Positions 46,052 to 56,840 of a DNA stretch of 64,000 bases are shown in pieces. Position numbers and translations under genes: made by a program. Position 1 is the stretch's first letter. Each line of letters opens with the position of its first letter. The notes below the pieces were generated by a model. That model made no database searches. It had not been told where the DNA came from and saw only the letters and a program-made list of their open reading frames with translations. Origin of the DNA: Bretschneidera sinensis. Taxonomy: Eukaryota; Streptophyta; Magnoliopsida; Brassicales; Akaniaceae. The stretch is taken from contig CM043699.1 of NCBI GenBank assembly GCA_023935145.1, positions 111,209,036-111,273,035 of the forward strand, written 5' to 3'.

Positions 46052-47321
46052 TGATAAGTGCTTAAATATTCATATTTAATCCCCTTAATTTACATTTGTT
46101 AAGCTATTTGTTTACATATTTTATTATGTTTTACTTCATTTTTGTGTTTTTTGTGCTTTTATAGGTTCTTCGAGAAAAGATAGCATTTTGGAACTCTAAG
46201 GAAGAAAACTAGAAGTCCTGGAAGCTGCCAAGTGCGATCAAGCACAGAGGAGTGTGATCAAGTGCACAAGCACTCGTGCGCACACATGAAAGGCTCGAGC
46301 GCAATCCTGCGCTCGAGCACAAAAGCATGGGATCGAGCGCACGCATGTAGTAAAACGGCAGAGCCAGTTTTAGAAAGAATAACTCAGGTCTTGTTTTGAA
46401 AATTAGGGTTTCGGGGTGTCTTTAGAACCTTATAAATAGGCCTGTAAAGCACAGAAACAACACTTTTTTTTTAATCTTCTTTTCAGTTGTGAGCTTTAGG
46501 AGACGAATTGACGACTCTTCTCTCGGGTTTATTCTTTCCTTTATTTTACTTTATGATATTGTTTAACATCACCATGTGTAACTAACTTCTTAGTAAGGGC
46601 TTGATTGAAGCCCTAATCATGTTTATTCAATAATTCAGTATTGGCACCTTTGCCATATTTATGCTGTGACTCTTAACTTGATTAATGCATGTTTTTATTT
46701 AAATTCCTCATATGTGTTTGTCTAATCAACGTATGCATGTGGTATGGATTAGTTAGTTGAATCAATTTGGATGACTGAGTCATGGCTTTAACAATAGTAA
46801 CAAAAGAAATCCACGCCGGGTTATTGGGTTAATCAGCATGGGAAACCGAAAGTATACACCATGCCCTAGGTCTCGTGTGGTTGTCGATTTTCATAGATTA
46901 TATGCTCTCTTAAGGAAAAAGTCAGTATACACCATGTTGAATCCCTTAAGAAAGAAAAAAGTTAGAGTATACACCATGCCTAACTCGTTGCTTAAGGAAA
47001 TCAATAGCTGAAGGAGCGGACCAAGCCCTTAGGTTGACAAACATTAGGTATTCATGACATATTTAAAGCATTGACATATTGTTTTATTGTGGTAGCATGA
47101 TTGGTGGTGGATATCAAGTCCCTACGCTTTTATTATTATTATTTCAAACTCAATATTTAATTCTATTGTTTTATATTTTGAATTTAATTCTAAATCAAAA
47201 TTCACCAATCCATGTGGAAATGATCTCGCAATTGCACACTATGCTACTATTGACCTTGTGCACTTGCAAGTAAAATTGTTCGATTATTTGCTTATTTATT
47301 TAGGTGCATTTTCGCACAACA
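46052..47321 (+). repeat. 5' LTR of the Athila-type element
   Basis: It runs from TGATAAGTGCTTAAATATTC to TTCGCACAACA. It contains a cluster of GATCAAG/GCTCGAGCGCA words (46226-46350), TATAAATAGG at about 46430 as the likely TATA box, and repeated GTATACACCATG words (46850, 46925, 46970). Confidence 0.92.
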
Positions 47322-47585
47322 AGTTTTTGGTGCTGTTGCCAAGGATTGCGCTAAATTTCTTTTTAGGATTATTTTTCATTCATTTTTATTTTTACTACTC
47401 TATTTTATTCTATTTCATCATAAATCTAATTTATTTTCGTTTTCTGTTCTGTTTCAAGTATTGTAGTTGTTTCATATGTGGCACTGTGATCAAGTGCACT
47501 TCTTGGTGCGATAAAGCACATTTGAGGCAGAGGCTACCCGAGCAGCAGCACTGAAACTGCTGCACTGAAGCGGTTTTGCTAATTC

Positions 47586-49526
47586 ATGCAAGGGCTTCAA
47601 TCCCGGAATCCCACTTTCTTTCCCCTCGATACAAAGCTTGAGCAGACCATTAGACAAAGGCTTAGAGAGAACGTTGAGGAGGTAGAAGAAGAATTTGAGG
47701 GAGAAGCACCAATGGCGGAACAACTAGAAAGCCAACAACTGCCTGAGCGAAGACTTATGAAGCAATCCTTTATCCCACGAAACCTCGACTAGCTATCATG
47801 TATTGCTTATCAACCAGAGGCGAAAGTAAATTATTACATATCTCCGCAGATACTTAGTGCATTAACTCACTTTAGGGGTATACCTGCTGAGGACCCACAT
47901 TTGCACCTTCGGGAGTTCTTTGATCTCTGCAAATTCCAGCACATCCGGGGCCTAGATCAAAAGAGAATCAGGTTAATTCTTTTCCCTTTTTCATTAAAAG
48001 GTAATGCTAAACTATGGTACAATTCATTGCCTGCAGTTTATATCCACACTTGGGAAGAGTTGGCTAGTAAGTTCGTAAGGAAGTTTTTCCCAGCTCAAAA
48101 GACAAGACAAATGAGGAAGAAGATTCAATCTTTCCAACAGAAGGATGAAGACCTGTTCTTTGAGGCATGGGGACACTTCAACGAGCTGCTACTCAATTAC
48201 CCACATCACAATCTACCTCAGGATGAACTGGTACAAGCTTTCTATGAAGGTTTGAGTGATACTAATAAAAGTATTGTGGATTCAGGTTGTGGAGGTGTAC
48301 TGATGGAAAAGAGCAGCGAAGAAGCCATGGAGCTATTCGAGACATTAAGTGAGCACACCTAGCAATTCTCCTCTAGAGGTTGACAAGGATCTAAGAGTAG
48401 AGGTATGTATGAGGTGACTCTAAATAGTGGATCCTCTACCCAAATAGCTGTTGTGGAGAGGAAGCTAGATCTGCTTGTTAAAGCCACGACTGCTCAGAAC
48501 ACTTCACCTAGTTCACCAGCTACACCACATCAGTTATGTGCTATATGTTCTCATTTTGATCATAATACTGAGATATGCCTTTTATATTCATTTGCAGATC
48601 CAGAGCAAGCGAATTATGTGGGACCAAACAACTATCCGTTAAAGAATAATCTATATGCCAACACCTACAATCCTGGATGGCGAAACCACCCTAACTTCTC
48701 TTGGAGCAACAATCAAAATGCCCTGAACCTTCAAGGGCAGCAAAAGAACTCCCAACAAGTAGCCCACTTAGTTTCTGAATCCAAGAAAAGTGACCTAGAA
48801 AGTCTTGAGAGGCAATTGGCCACTCAGCAACAACAGATGATGACCTCACAAGATTAGTTCATGGCAGATGGAAGGCAATTTCGGACTGAGATAAGACAAA
48901 CCAATGCAAAACATGAACAAGCCATTCAGAGACTAGAGGTACAAATGGGGCAATTGGCTAAGGAACTGAGTGACAGAAAGCAAGGTGAACTTCCAGCCCA
49001 ACCATTACCTAATCCAAGAGGACATCAACAACTGAATGCTGTGATAATTCTAAAAAATGGTAAGATCATAGGAGCTGATGAGCCTGCACAAGCATCTCCA
49101 AATAAAGCATCCACATCAAAGGTGAATGCACCACCCTTCCTTCAAAGGTTAGTAAAGCCAAAGAAAGAAAATAAAGTGCTTGATATCTTTGAAACTTTGA
49201 GAAAAATAGAGATTAACATTCCTTTATTAGATGCAATTAAACAAATTCCTACATATGCTAAATTTTTGAAAGATTGTTGCACTAACAAAAGGAAGTTTCA
49301 GGAACATGAGACAGTGGCTTTGGCTGAAGAGGTAAGTGTTGTGTTGTTAAGAAAACTACCACCAAAACTAAAAGATCCGGGTAGTTTTACCATTCCTTGC
49401 AGGATAGGTGACCAGCTATTTAAGCATGCACTATTGGATCTAGGGGCGAGTGTCAATTTGCTACCATACACTGTATTCAAGACACTAGGTTTGGGGGAGC
49501 TTCAATCAACTTCCATCACCTTGTAA
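47586..49526 (+). pseudogene. Athila gag with CCHC knuckle and protease stub
   Basis: Three successive open stretches (47586-47792, 47901-48362, 48405-49526) form one broken gag region. The matrix/capsid-like part has HLREFFDLCKFQHI, LFPFSLKGNAKLWYNSLP and WEELASKFVRKFFP, typical of plant gypsy gag. A zinc knuckle, CAICSHFDHNTEIC (C-x2-C-x4-H-x4-C), lies near 48535-48580. The protease-like motif LLDLGASVNLLPY near 49432-49470 has DLGAS, the Athila form of the catalytic DSG/DTG box. TAG stops interrupt at about 47790, 48360 and 48855. Confidence 0.85.
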
Positions 49527-50220
49527 TTAGTAGACAGAAGCATCAAATGACCAAGAGGTATTCTTGAGGATGTCTTGGTGAAGGTAGGTGAATTTATTTT
49601 ACCTGTTGATTTTATAGTATTAGATATGGAAGAATGTCCTATGCCATTACCTTTGCTCGTAATCTTAGGAAGACCCTTTTATGATAACTGCTGATACAAA
49701 TATTTGTGTGAAAAAAGAGTATTGTCACTATGAAAGTAAATGGTAAGGAGATAGAATTAAAAATATTTGATACATTAAATTCACCTGAAAATAATATGGA
49801 ATGTTCTAATGTCTGCTTGATGTAAGGTATTGTTAAGCAAGTTTTTTAGGTCCATCACATTGATTCATTGGAGACCACTCTCACCCATAGTGTCACAAGT
49901 TTGGATATTGAGCCAGAATATAAAGATGCCACTGATGACATCAATAAAGCTATGCACCTCCCTGAGGCCTCTCTAATGCATCCCAAATCGGGTGACATAA
50001 GGCAGTTGCATGTGCATAAACTGATCGAATTGAGGCATGATAACTATGCAGTAGCACCAAGAGCACTTGAGTCACCTGAGGGGGACTTTAAGTTCTATTT
50101 GCCAAAAGACTAGCACTAAGCTACTATGGAGAGCACTTGAGCAGTTTAGACTTTGATAAACATGTAGCTCAAGCACCTCTATTGAGGTTAGTGGTACTGA
50201 GGCCACTGAGTATGGTACAG
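49527..50220 (+). pseudogene. Remnant of Athila pol start and end
   Basis: After gag, frames with stops give VILGRPF (near 49660-49680), which normally lies just before RT. About 300 bp later comes a HKLIELRHDNYA segment (50010-50050), possibly related to the integrase C-terminal linker. RT, RNase H and the integrase core, which normally take 2 to 3 kb, are absent between them. The join is therefore a large internal deletion. The identity of the second segment is uncertain. Confidence 0.45.
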
Positions 50221-50979
50221 TTTTATTTTTGCTAATTGTTTTCACTATTTTTAATTTTTTTAGTCCTTTTTATAGTCTATTTAGTTGTCAGCACTTTCTG
50301 CCCTTGCGATCGAGCGCATTACACAGTGTGCTCGAGCGCACTCTCGCCTTGTGCTCAATGGCCCGCGAGCACAGCACACCAACACACACACTTGCGCACA
50401 AGTGCGATCGAGTGCACTTCACAATGCGCTCGAGCGCACCCGAGGCAGAGAGTCACGTGTTAGTTTAAAATCACCTGATTTTGTTATAACTTTTTTTTAT
50501 GTTCACTCTCACTCACATACTCTCTCCCTCACTCTCGCACATCACCCTCACTCTCACTCACTCTCATTTGCACTCACAAAAACCCTCCCCTATTCACATC
50601 AAACTCACTCATCACCATCATCATTCCCCCCTTACACCACCGATCACATTCACGTGCACACCAGGTATGCCCATACCCTCACAGGTTATGTGGTTGTATT
50701 TCATTTTTGCAAGAGGTTGAGATCGTGTTAGGGTGCTGCCCACAGCTTCAAATAATTATCACCCACAACCTGTTTGATATATTGCCTGACTCAGTGTGCT
50801 CGAGCGCAAAAAGTTTGAGATCGAGTGCAGAACAGAGTGCGATCAAGCGCATTACACTAAGATCGAGCACAAATCCAATGGAAACTTCATTCAGGATGCC
50901 AAAGCAAGTTGCCTCCACCTCCCGTGCCTCGAGCAGTCGTGCCTAGTCATCCCAGACAAGTTTCGAACAGCAAGAGATC

Positions 50980-51960
50980 TTGTTCGAAACTACATTCAGC
51001 ATCGACACTGACTTCAAGAACTTGGAAGCCACTCAATGGGCAGTCCAAGAGTTCAAGCACCGAGGATTGAAGAGGCTGTTCAAGCCTGTATGCACCACTG
51101 CCTACACCAGGTTCGTTGCCCAATTTTATGAGAACCTGTCATTCGACTGCAGCAAGTCGGATGTCTTGTCCTCATCGGTCCAGGGCAAGTATATAGATGT
51201 GACCTCTGCAGATATCACTACTGCCCTTCATTGTTGTGATGAGTCCCCTCCTGAGGACACCCATATGGAGGAGCAGCTGAAGCCCTTTTCCTTGTCCTCT
51301 ATCATTGAGGACATGTGTGCTGGGCAGTACGTTGATCGGCACAACAATACGGGAAGCCGGTCCAAGTTGCCTCCATGAGTTTGGCTCGTGGATTCCATTC
51401 TTCAGCGGAATGTGTGCCCGTTAGGGCACAAGACACAGTGGAGGGACCAGTTCTTACAGGCCTTATATGCCTTCTATAGAGGCCATTGGTATTCCATCCC
51501 GGTTGTTATCTGGAGTCAGCTGCATAAGTTCTGGGACCATGTCTATGCACGCCAGGTCACCACGGCAAATGCATGGGGGCTCCTATTCCTATTCCTTCTC
51601 AACTACCTATTCAAGAAGAAGGGGATTAAGGGCTCCTCCATTAATGGACCAGTACGGGAGCACCCATTCTTTGGGAAGGCTTAGTGGACCCTGAGCCAGT
51701 CCCACATGCCCAGAGGACCCCGAGAGCCTGCACCTGCTGTTGAGAGGGTGAAGGATGATCCTATGGAGACCGAGGATCCCACAGCAAGCCACACTTGGGA
51801 GCAGGACCATCCGGACATGGAACCCACTGAGTACCGGCACCTTCTCGATGAGCTATCCTCTTTTTAGTGTGAGCTCTCTGACATTTGCCGAAAGGATAGG
51901 GAAGCGACATTACTAGTGCATCAGCGCATCAATGGCTTAGAGGCACGCTTTGTGAGGTAA
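50980..51960 (+). pseudogene. Athila-specific downstream ORF (putative plant transposon protein domain)
   Basis: Two adjoining stretches (50980-51378 and 51388-51684, then further text with a stop at 51684) give RLFKPVCTTAYTRFVAQFYENL, VQGKYIDVT, then RNVCPLGHKTQWRDQFLQAL and GHWYSIPVVIWSQLHKFW. This matches the extra ORF found after or in place of an envelope-like gene in Athila elements, often labelled putative plant transposon protein. Its function is not established. It is broken by at least two stops or frameshifts. Confidence 0.7.
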
Positions 51961-53468
51961 GAGACGATGCTCTAAGCCATTCTTGATCGATTACCTCCCG
52001 CCCCTGGCACCTCATCGACTGCACCACCTGGAGATCAACAGTGAGAGAGGTGCACCGTCTGGCTGAAGATGTAAAACTTAGCGCTCATGGGAGGCACCCC
52101 ACAGCATATCCTTTATTTTTAGTATTTTTACATTTCTTGTTAGTATTTCTTTATATAAATGTTTACTATTAGTATCTTTCGTTTTTTGGTATTACGTTTG
52201 TTTTTCTTTTTCAGGTACAATGTGTGTGCATCAGTTCAAGTTTGGGGGTATGCTACGAGCTATGCCAGCCATCTAGTTCTCCATCTCCTAAGTCTAATCT
52301 TTCTATGTCACTCACACATTGGGGACAATGTGTAAACTAAGCTTGGGGGTATGGGAGACACATTCACACACTCTGTCCTAGTTCTTTTTTATTATTGAAA
52401 ATATAAATGCATGTTTATATTGTTTTGAAAATTTTGGTTGATCTAAACAAATATTATGATAAGATTTCATCAGTAAGCTTAAAATCTATAACACATGGTC
52501 TAATAATAAAGTTTTGAAAGTTTAATTACTTACTTCAAAGCATTTAAGAATTCACAAGTTTGATCTAAATCTGACATGAGCGCATTAGCACATAATTGTG
52601 TGGGGTATGACATATAATTTTTATGTGTACATTTTCATGGCCTAACCTTAATCAGATAACTTGTTAGAAGAACACCTTGGCATAGAAAAATAGAAAAAAA
52701 AAGTTTATTACACAAAAAGAGAAAATAAAATGCTCATAATGATCATTAAATAAAGTTTTCACTAAGTAACTGGACCTCTTGCCTTAGTAAGTAGTGAGTG
52801 TTCACGTCAAAATGTGGGAATTGTACTTATAATGATTATTAAATAAAGTTTCCACTGAGTAGCTGGGCTTCTTGCCTCAGTAAGCAGTAAGTGTTCACGT
52901 AAAAAGGTGAGAATTTTGCTTGGCAACATTAAAGACCAATTAGTTTCGTAACTTTTTTGACTCGAGTTAGTAAGTCCTTAGGGGTATCTTTACACCTAAT
53001 GCTCTAAAACCATCTGGTTTGAGAATTATTGGCTAAATACTCGCTACATGGGTCAATTAGAAAGCTTAAGGGAACTAAATGTGGCAAAATCTCATAAAAA
53101 ACACAAAGAAAGAAATAAAACTATGCCATTATTGTTCGTTATGATAGAAAATTCGATGAATGTTGAGACACGAAAACATTATACATTGGAGTTATTTGGA
53201 AGCCTCTTCTTTATGTGCTAATTCACCACACACTAAGTCAGACTTGTGATGCTTTAACCAGCCTCGAATAAGTAATCAGATTTTAAAACTTTTATTCATT
53301 ACGAAGATGTGTTTATATTTTAAGCCTGCTCATGAATAAATATCATGGTTTTGTGTGCAACCCAAATTTTTAGATATCATGAATAATGAATTTATCTTTG
53401 ATATGATTTTTCAGTTAGTTTTTCGTTTTGTATTGCTAAGGGACTAGCAATATGTAAGTTTGGGGGTG
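51961..53468 (+). other. Athila 3' non-coding region
   Basis: Non-coding. It contains the GGGAGGCACCCCACA block (about 52090) and AAGTTTGGGGGTATG/AAGCTTGGGGGTATG repeats (about 52240 and 52340), which resemble the polypurine tract at 53456. An imperfect direct repeat around AATGATNATTAAATAAAGTTT (52737-52762 and 52830-52856) is followed in each copy by CACTNAGTANCTGG. Confidence 0.6.
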
Positions 53469-54726
53469 TGATCAGTGCTTAAATATTCATATTTAAACCC
53501 CTTAGTTTACATTTGTTAAGCTCTTTGTTTACATATTTTATTATGTTTTACTTCATTTTTGTGTTTTTATAGGTTCTTGGAAAAAAGATAGCATTTTGGA
53601 ACTCTAAGGAAGAAAACTGGAAGTCCTGGAAACAGCCAAGTGCGATCGAGCACAGAGGAGTGTGATTGAGCGCACAAGCACTTGTGCGCACACATAGAAG
53701 GCTCGAGCGCAACCTTGCGCTCGAGCACAAAAGCATGGGATCGAGCGCACGCTACCAGTAAAATGGCAGAGCCAGTTTTGGAAAGAATAGCTCAGGTCTT
53801 GTTTTAAAAATTAGGGTTTCGGGGTGTCTTTAGAACCTTATAAATAGGCTTGTAAAACATAAAAACAACACTTTTTTTAATATTCTTTTAAGTTGTGAGC
53901 TTTGAGAGACGAATTGACGACTCTTCTCTCGGGTTTATTCTTTCCTTTATTTTACTTTATGATGTTGTTTAACATCACCATGTGTAACTGACTTCTTAGT
54001 AAGGGCTTGATTGAAGCCCTAATCATGTTTATTCAATAATTCAGTATTGGCACCTTTGTGATATATATGCTGTGATTCTTAACTTGATTAATGCCTTTTT
54101 TTTTTAAATTCTTCATATGTGTTTGTCTGATCAACGTATGCATGTGGTATGGATTAGTTAGTTGAATCAATTTAGATGATCGAGTCCTGGGTTTAACAAT
54201 AGTAACAAAAAAAATCCACATTGGGTTCTTGAGTTAATCAACATGGAAAACCAGGAGTATACACCATGCCCTAGGTCTTGTATGGTTGTTGATTTCCACA
54301 GATCCTATGCTTTCTTAAGGAACAACTCAGTATACACCATGTTGAATCCCTTAAGAAAGAAAAAAGTTAGAGTATATATCATGTCTAACTTGTTGCTTAA
54401 GGAAATCAATAGTTTAAGGAGCGGGCCAAACCCTTAGGTTGACAAACATTAGGTATTCATGACATATTTAAAGCATTGACATATTGTTTTATTATGGTAA
54501 CATGATTGGTGATGGATATCAAGTCCCTACGGTTTTATTATTATTATTTCAAAGTCAATATTTATTTCTATCATTTCATATTTCGAATTTAATTCTAAAT
54601 CGAAATTCACCAATCCCTATGGAGATGATCTCGTAATTGCACACTATGCTATTATTAACCTTGTGCACTTGCAAGTAAAACTGTTCGATTATTTGCTTAT
54701 TTATTTAGGTGGATTTTCGCACAACA
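53469..54726 (+). repeat. 3' LTR of the Athila-type element
   Basis: It starts TGATCAGTGCTTAAATATTC and ends TTCGCACAACA, collinear with the 5' LTR. By eye they are well over 90 percent alike; the identity was not calculated. It shares the GCTCGAGCGCA cluster (53639-53755) and the GTATACACCATG repeats. Confidence 0.92.
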
Positions 54727-54745
54727 GTCATGTTTGGCCTAGCTT

Positions 54746-55150
54746 TTGAAACCTACGGCACGACACGAAAAAAAAGTTATGGTACGGCACGAGGCTCGAT
54801 CTATAACATCTAATGAAATTCAAAATTATATACAATTTGATGTTACTAGAATGGTGAATCAAGAGGAATTAGATAGTGAAAATTTTGATATTTTAGAACA
54901 GCTGAAGAAAAATGAACATTATTACCCTATTCTTAGCATAATGGTACGCGATCTACTAACTGTTTCAGTGTTTACCATAGCATCGGAACAAGATTTTAGT
55001 GTATATTCTATAATTTTGGATGAATTGCAATCAATACTATTATCGAAAACATTGCAAATGTTAGTATACACAAATGATTGGCTAGATGCAAAAGGTCGTA
55101 CAAGTAATATATTAAAGAAAGATCAATATTGCGGATCAAGTAATGAATGA
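54746..55150 (+). pseudogene. hAT transposase C-terminal (dimerisation) fragment
   Basis: The frame contains DILEQLKKNEHYYPILSIMV, followed by RDLLTVSVFTIASEQDFSV and a TNDWLDA end. This is the hAT dimerisation domain, which normally has WW...YP.L..MARD.L..P.STVASE.AFS. The catalytic core upstream is missing. The position just inside the right hAT terminus confirms that the outer 45940-55764 element is a hAT. Confidence 0.8.
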
Positions 55151-55214
55151 AGAGATCAAGAATGAAGAGAAGTTTGTAACTCCTTCCCTGCAAGAGTATA
55201 AATGGTGAAAAGGT

Positions 55215-55215
55215 A

Positions 55216-55279
<64 letters not shown>
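55215..55279. repeat. (AAT)n microsatellite
   Basis: A run of about 21 AAT units within the hAT remnant. Confidence 0.95.
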
Positions 55280-55764
55280 TTTTTTGTCTTTCTAATTTTT
55301 TAAATTTCTAAGTTGTTTTTTTTTTAATATTTCACTCATTTGTAAGTCATTTCTTTTTATTTATTTATTTTATGTGTTTTTGTTTTTGTAAGTTATTTAT
55401 TTAGAAGATATTTGAAACTTGTAATTTTTAAGTTATTTGTTTATGTTATTGTTTTTATTCAATTTCTAAGTCATTTGTAACATTTAACTTCATCAATAAA
55501 AAGATTTTTTTCTACACAATTATAAGCATTCAATTAAATATTTACAAGTTGTTTTACTATTTTCAACCAAAAAAAAAAGGTCAATATATACCTATGAGGC
55601 CCATGGGCCGGTATGGCACAGCACGATACTATCCAATAATCATGTGGGTCTTGGGTTTTGTCGGACCTACATTCTTAAAAAATTGGCACGACATGATACG
55701 AAGGCACGGTGGGCCGTCTTGTGTGGACAATGAGCCGGTACGGCACGACCCATTGCCACCTCTA

Positions 55765-56540
55765 AAAAAGCCCATGCATTTTGGAGAACGAACCCTTGCC
55801 CTTGTTTCATCAAAGTCCAATTCTCTAACCAAATGGGAAAAAAATTTGGCCTGTTACATCAAAACTCTTTACAGTAAAGAAAAATAATTAGGATTTTTCA
55901 TCAACTTTAGCTTTTAGGGTAAAGTGATGTGTGTGTTGCATTGTTTTTTTTTTAATAATCTTTTATAAATTTATATTGAAATCAATAGAACATGTTTCAT
56001 TTTAAAAACAATTTATTTATGTTAAATTGATGAAATTCAAATAATTTAAGGCATCGTATGTATTTAAGTATGATGTTTGATACAAACCTATTCAAAGCCA
56101 AGGTATGCAAAAATTGAAAGAAATTATTGCATAAATTTTGTTCTGATATAGTCAATTTGATTGCTCTATGATTTCAAAATTGATAGTAAAAAAACATCTT
56201 CAGAATAATTGATGGATTAATTAGATGAGAGATTTTATCGTGTTTGCGTTGTTTTCAAGAGAAAGAAGTTATCAAAGTAGTGGATGAGAAAACATAAGTT
56301 GAAATTCAAAGTAATCAATGATGAAAAAAATAAATAATGCATTTATTTTTTTATAGAACATTTATTATTAAGTCAAAGAGTAATTATCTATAAGAATTTA
56401 ATTGAACTATTAATGTTACCGCCTATACGGTGCAGTCACAATTCATGGATTTTTTCTTTTAATATAAATATTATAGATTGGAAACCAAACAATATTTTTA
56501 ACATTGTATCACGATTTTGAGAACTTTGTTTTCCTAAACC
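55765..56540. other. AT-rich spacer right of the hAT element
   Basis: No gene or recognisable element was seen. Confidence 0.4.
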
Positions 56541-56840
56541 ATTAATCTTTCACTTTCAACTTTTGATAATTAAAATGATTTAAAACCATTTTAAATAAAA
56601 CAATTATAGAGCTAAGCTAAAAGATGTTTAGAGTTTGATCAAAATTGTGTTAATAAACCATCACACTAAAAATTGTTAAAAATGTTTTAAAATTATTAAT
56701 CATCCACTTTCAGCTATTGAGAATCAAAGTGATTTAAAAACCATTTTAAACAAAACAACTATAGTGCTAAGCTAAAATATGTTTGGAGTTTGATAAAATT
56801 TGTGTTAATAAACTATCACACTAAAAATTAATAAAATTCA
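56541..56840. repeat. Tandem duplication of about 154 bp
   Basis: Two adjacent copies begin ATTAATCTTTCACTTTCA (56541) and ATTAATCATCCACTTTCA (56695). Both contain AACCATTTTAAA, then GCTAAGCTAAAA and ATCACACTAAAAATT. The copies differ by scattered substitutions and short indels. No coding potential was seen. Confidence 0.85.

Larger units (their letters stand above)
46052..54726 (+). mobile_element. Athila-type Ty3/gypsy element lacking RT and integrase
   Basis: This 8.7-kb element has LTRs of 1270 bp (46052-47321) and 1258 bp (53469-54726), both TGAT...CAACA. It is flanked by GTCGT and GTCAT (46047-46051 and 54727-54731). The primer site TGGTGCTGTTGCCAAGGA (47328-47345) is a decayed form of the tRNA-Asp site used by Athila elements, and the purine tract AAGTTTGGGGGTG (53456-53468) is Athila-like. 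The internal region of about 6.1 kb holds gag, a protease stub and the Athila-specific downstream ORF. No RT, RNase H or integrase was found, so the element is non-autonomous as well as broken by stops. Confidence 0.9.
45940..55764 (+). mobile_element. Deleted hAT element split by an Athila-type retrotransposon
   Basis: The left end (45940) reads TACGGGTGGCAATGGG. The right end, reverse-complemented (from 55764), reads TAGAGGTGGCAATGGG: 16-bp inverted ends with two mismatches. Subterminal GGCACGACCC/GGGCCGTGC-type words occur at both sides (45960-46050 and 55600-55755). Removing the inserted retrotransposon (46052-54726 plus one target repeat) leaves about 1.15 kb of hAT DNA, including a C-terminal transposase fragment. 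The outer 8-bp flanks (CGAAAACA and AAAAAGCC) no longer match well. Confidence 0.75.

Noticed and set aside
50229..50731. Overlapping plus-strand frames rich in Ser, His and Thr
   Set aside because: They come from CTCACTCTCA-type low-complexity DNA and the GAGCGCA motif clusters inside the Athila element, not from a gene.
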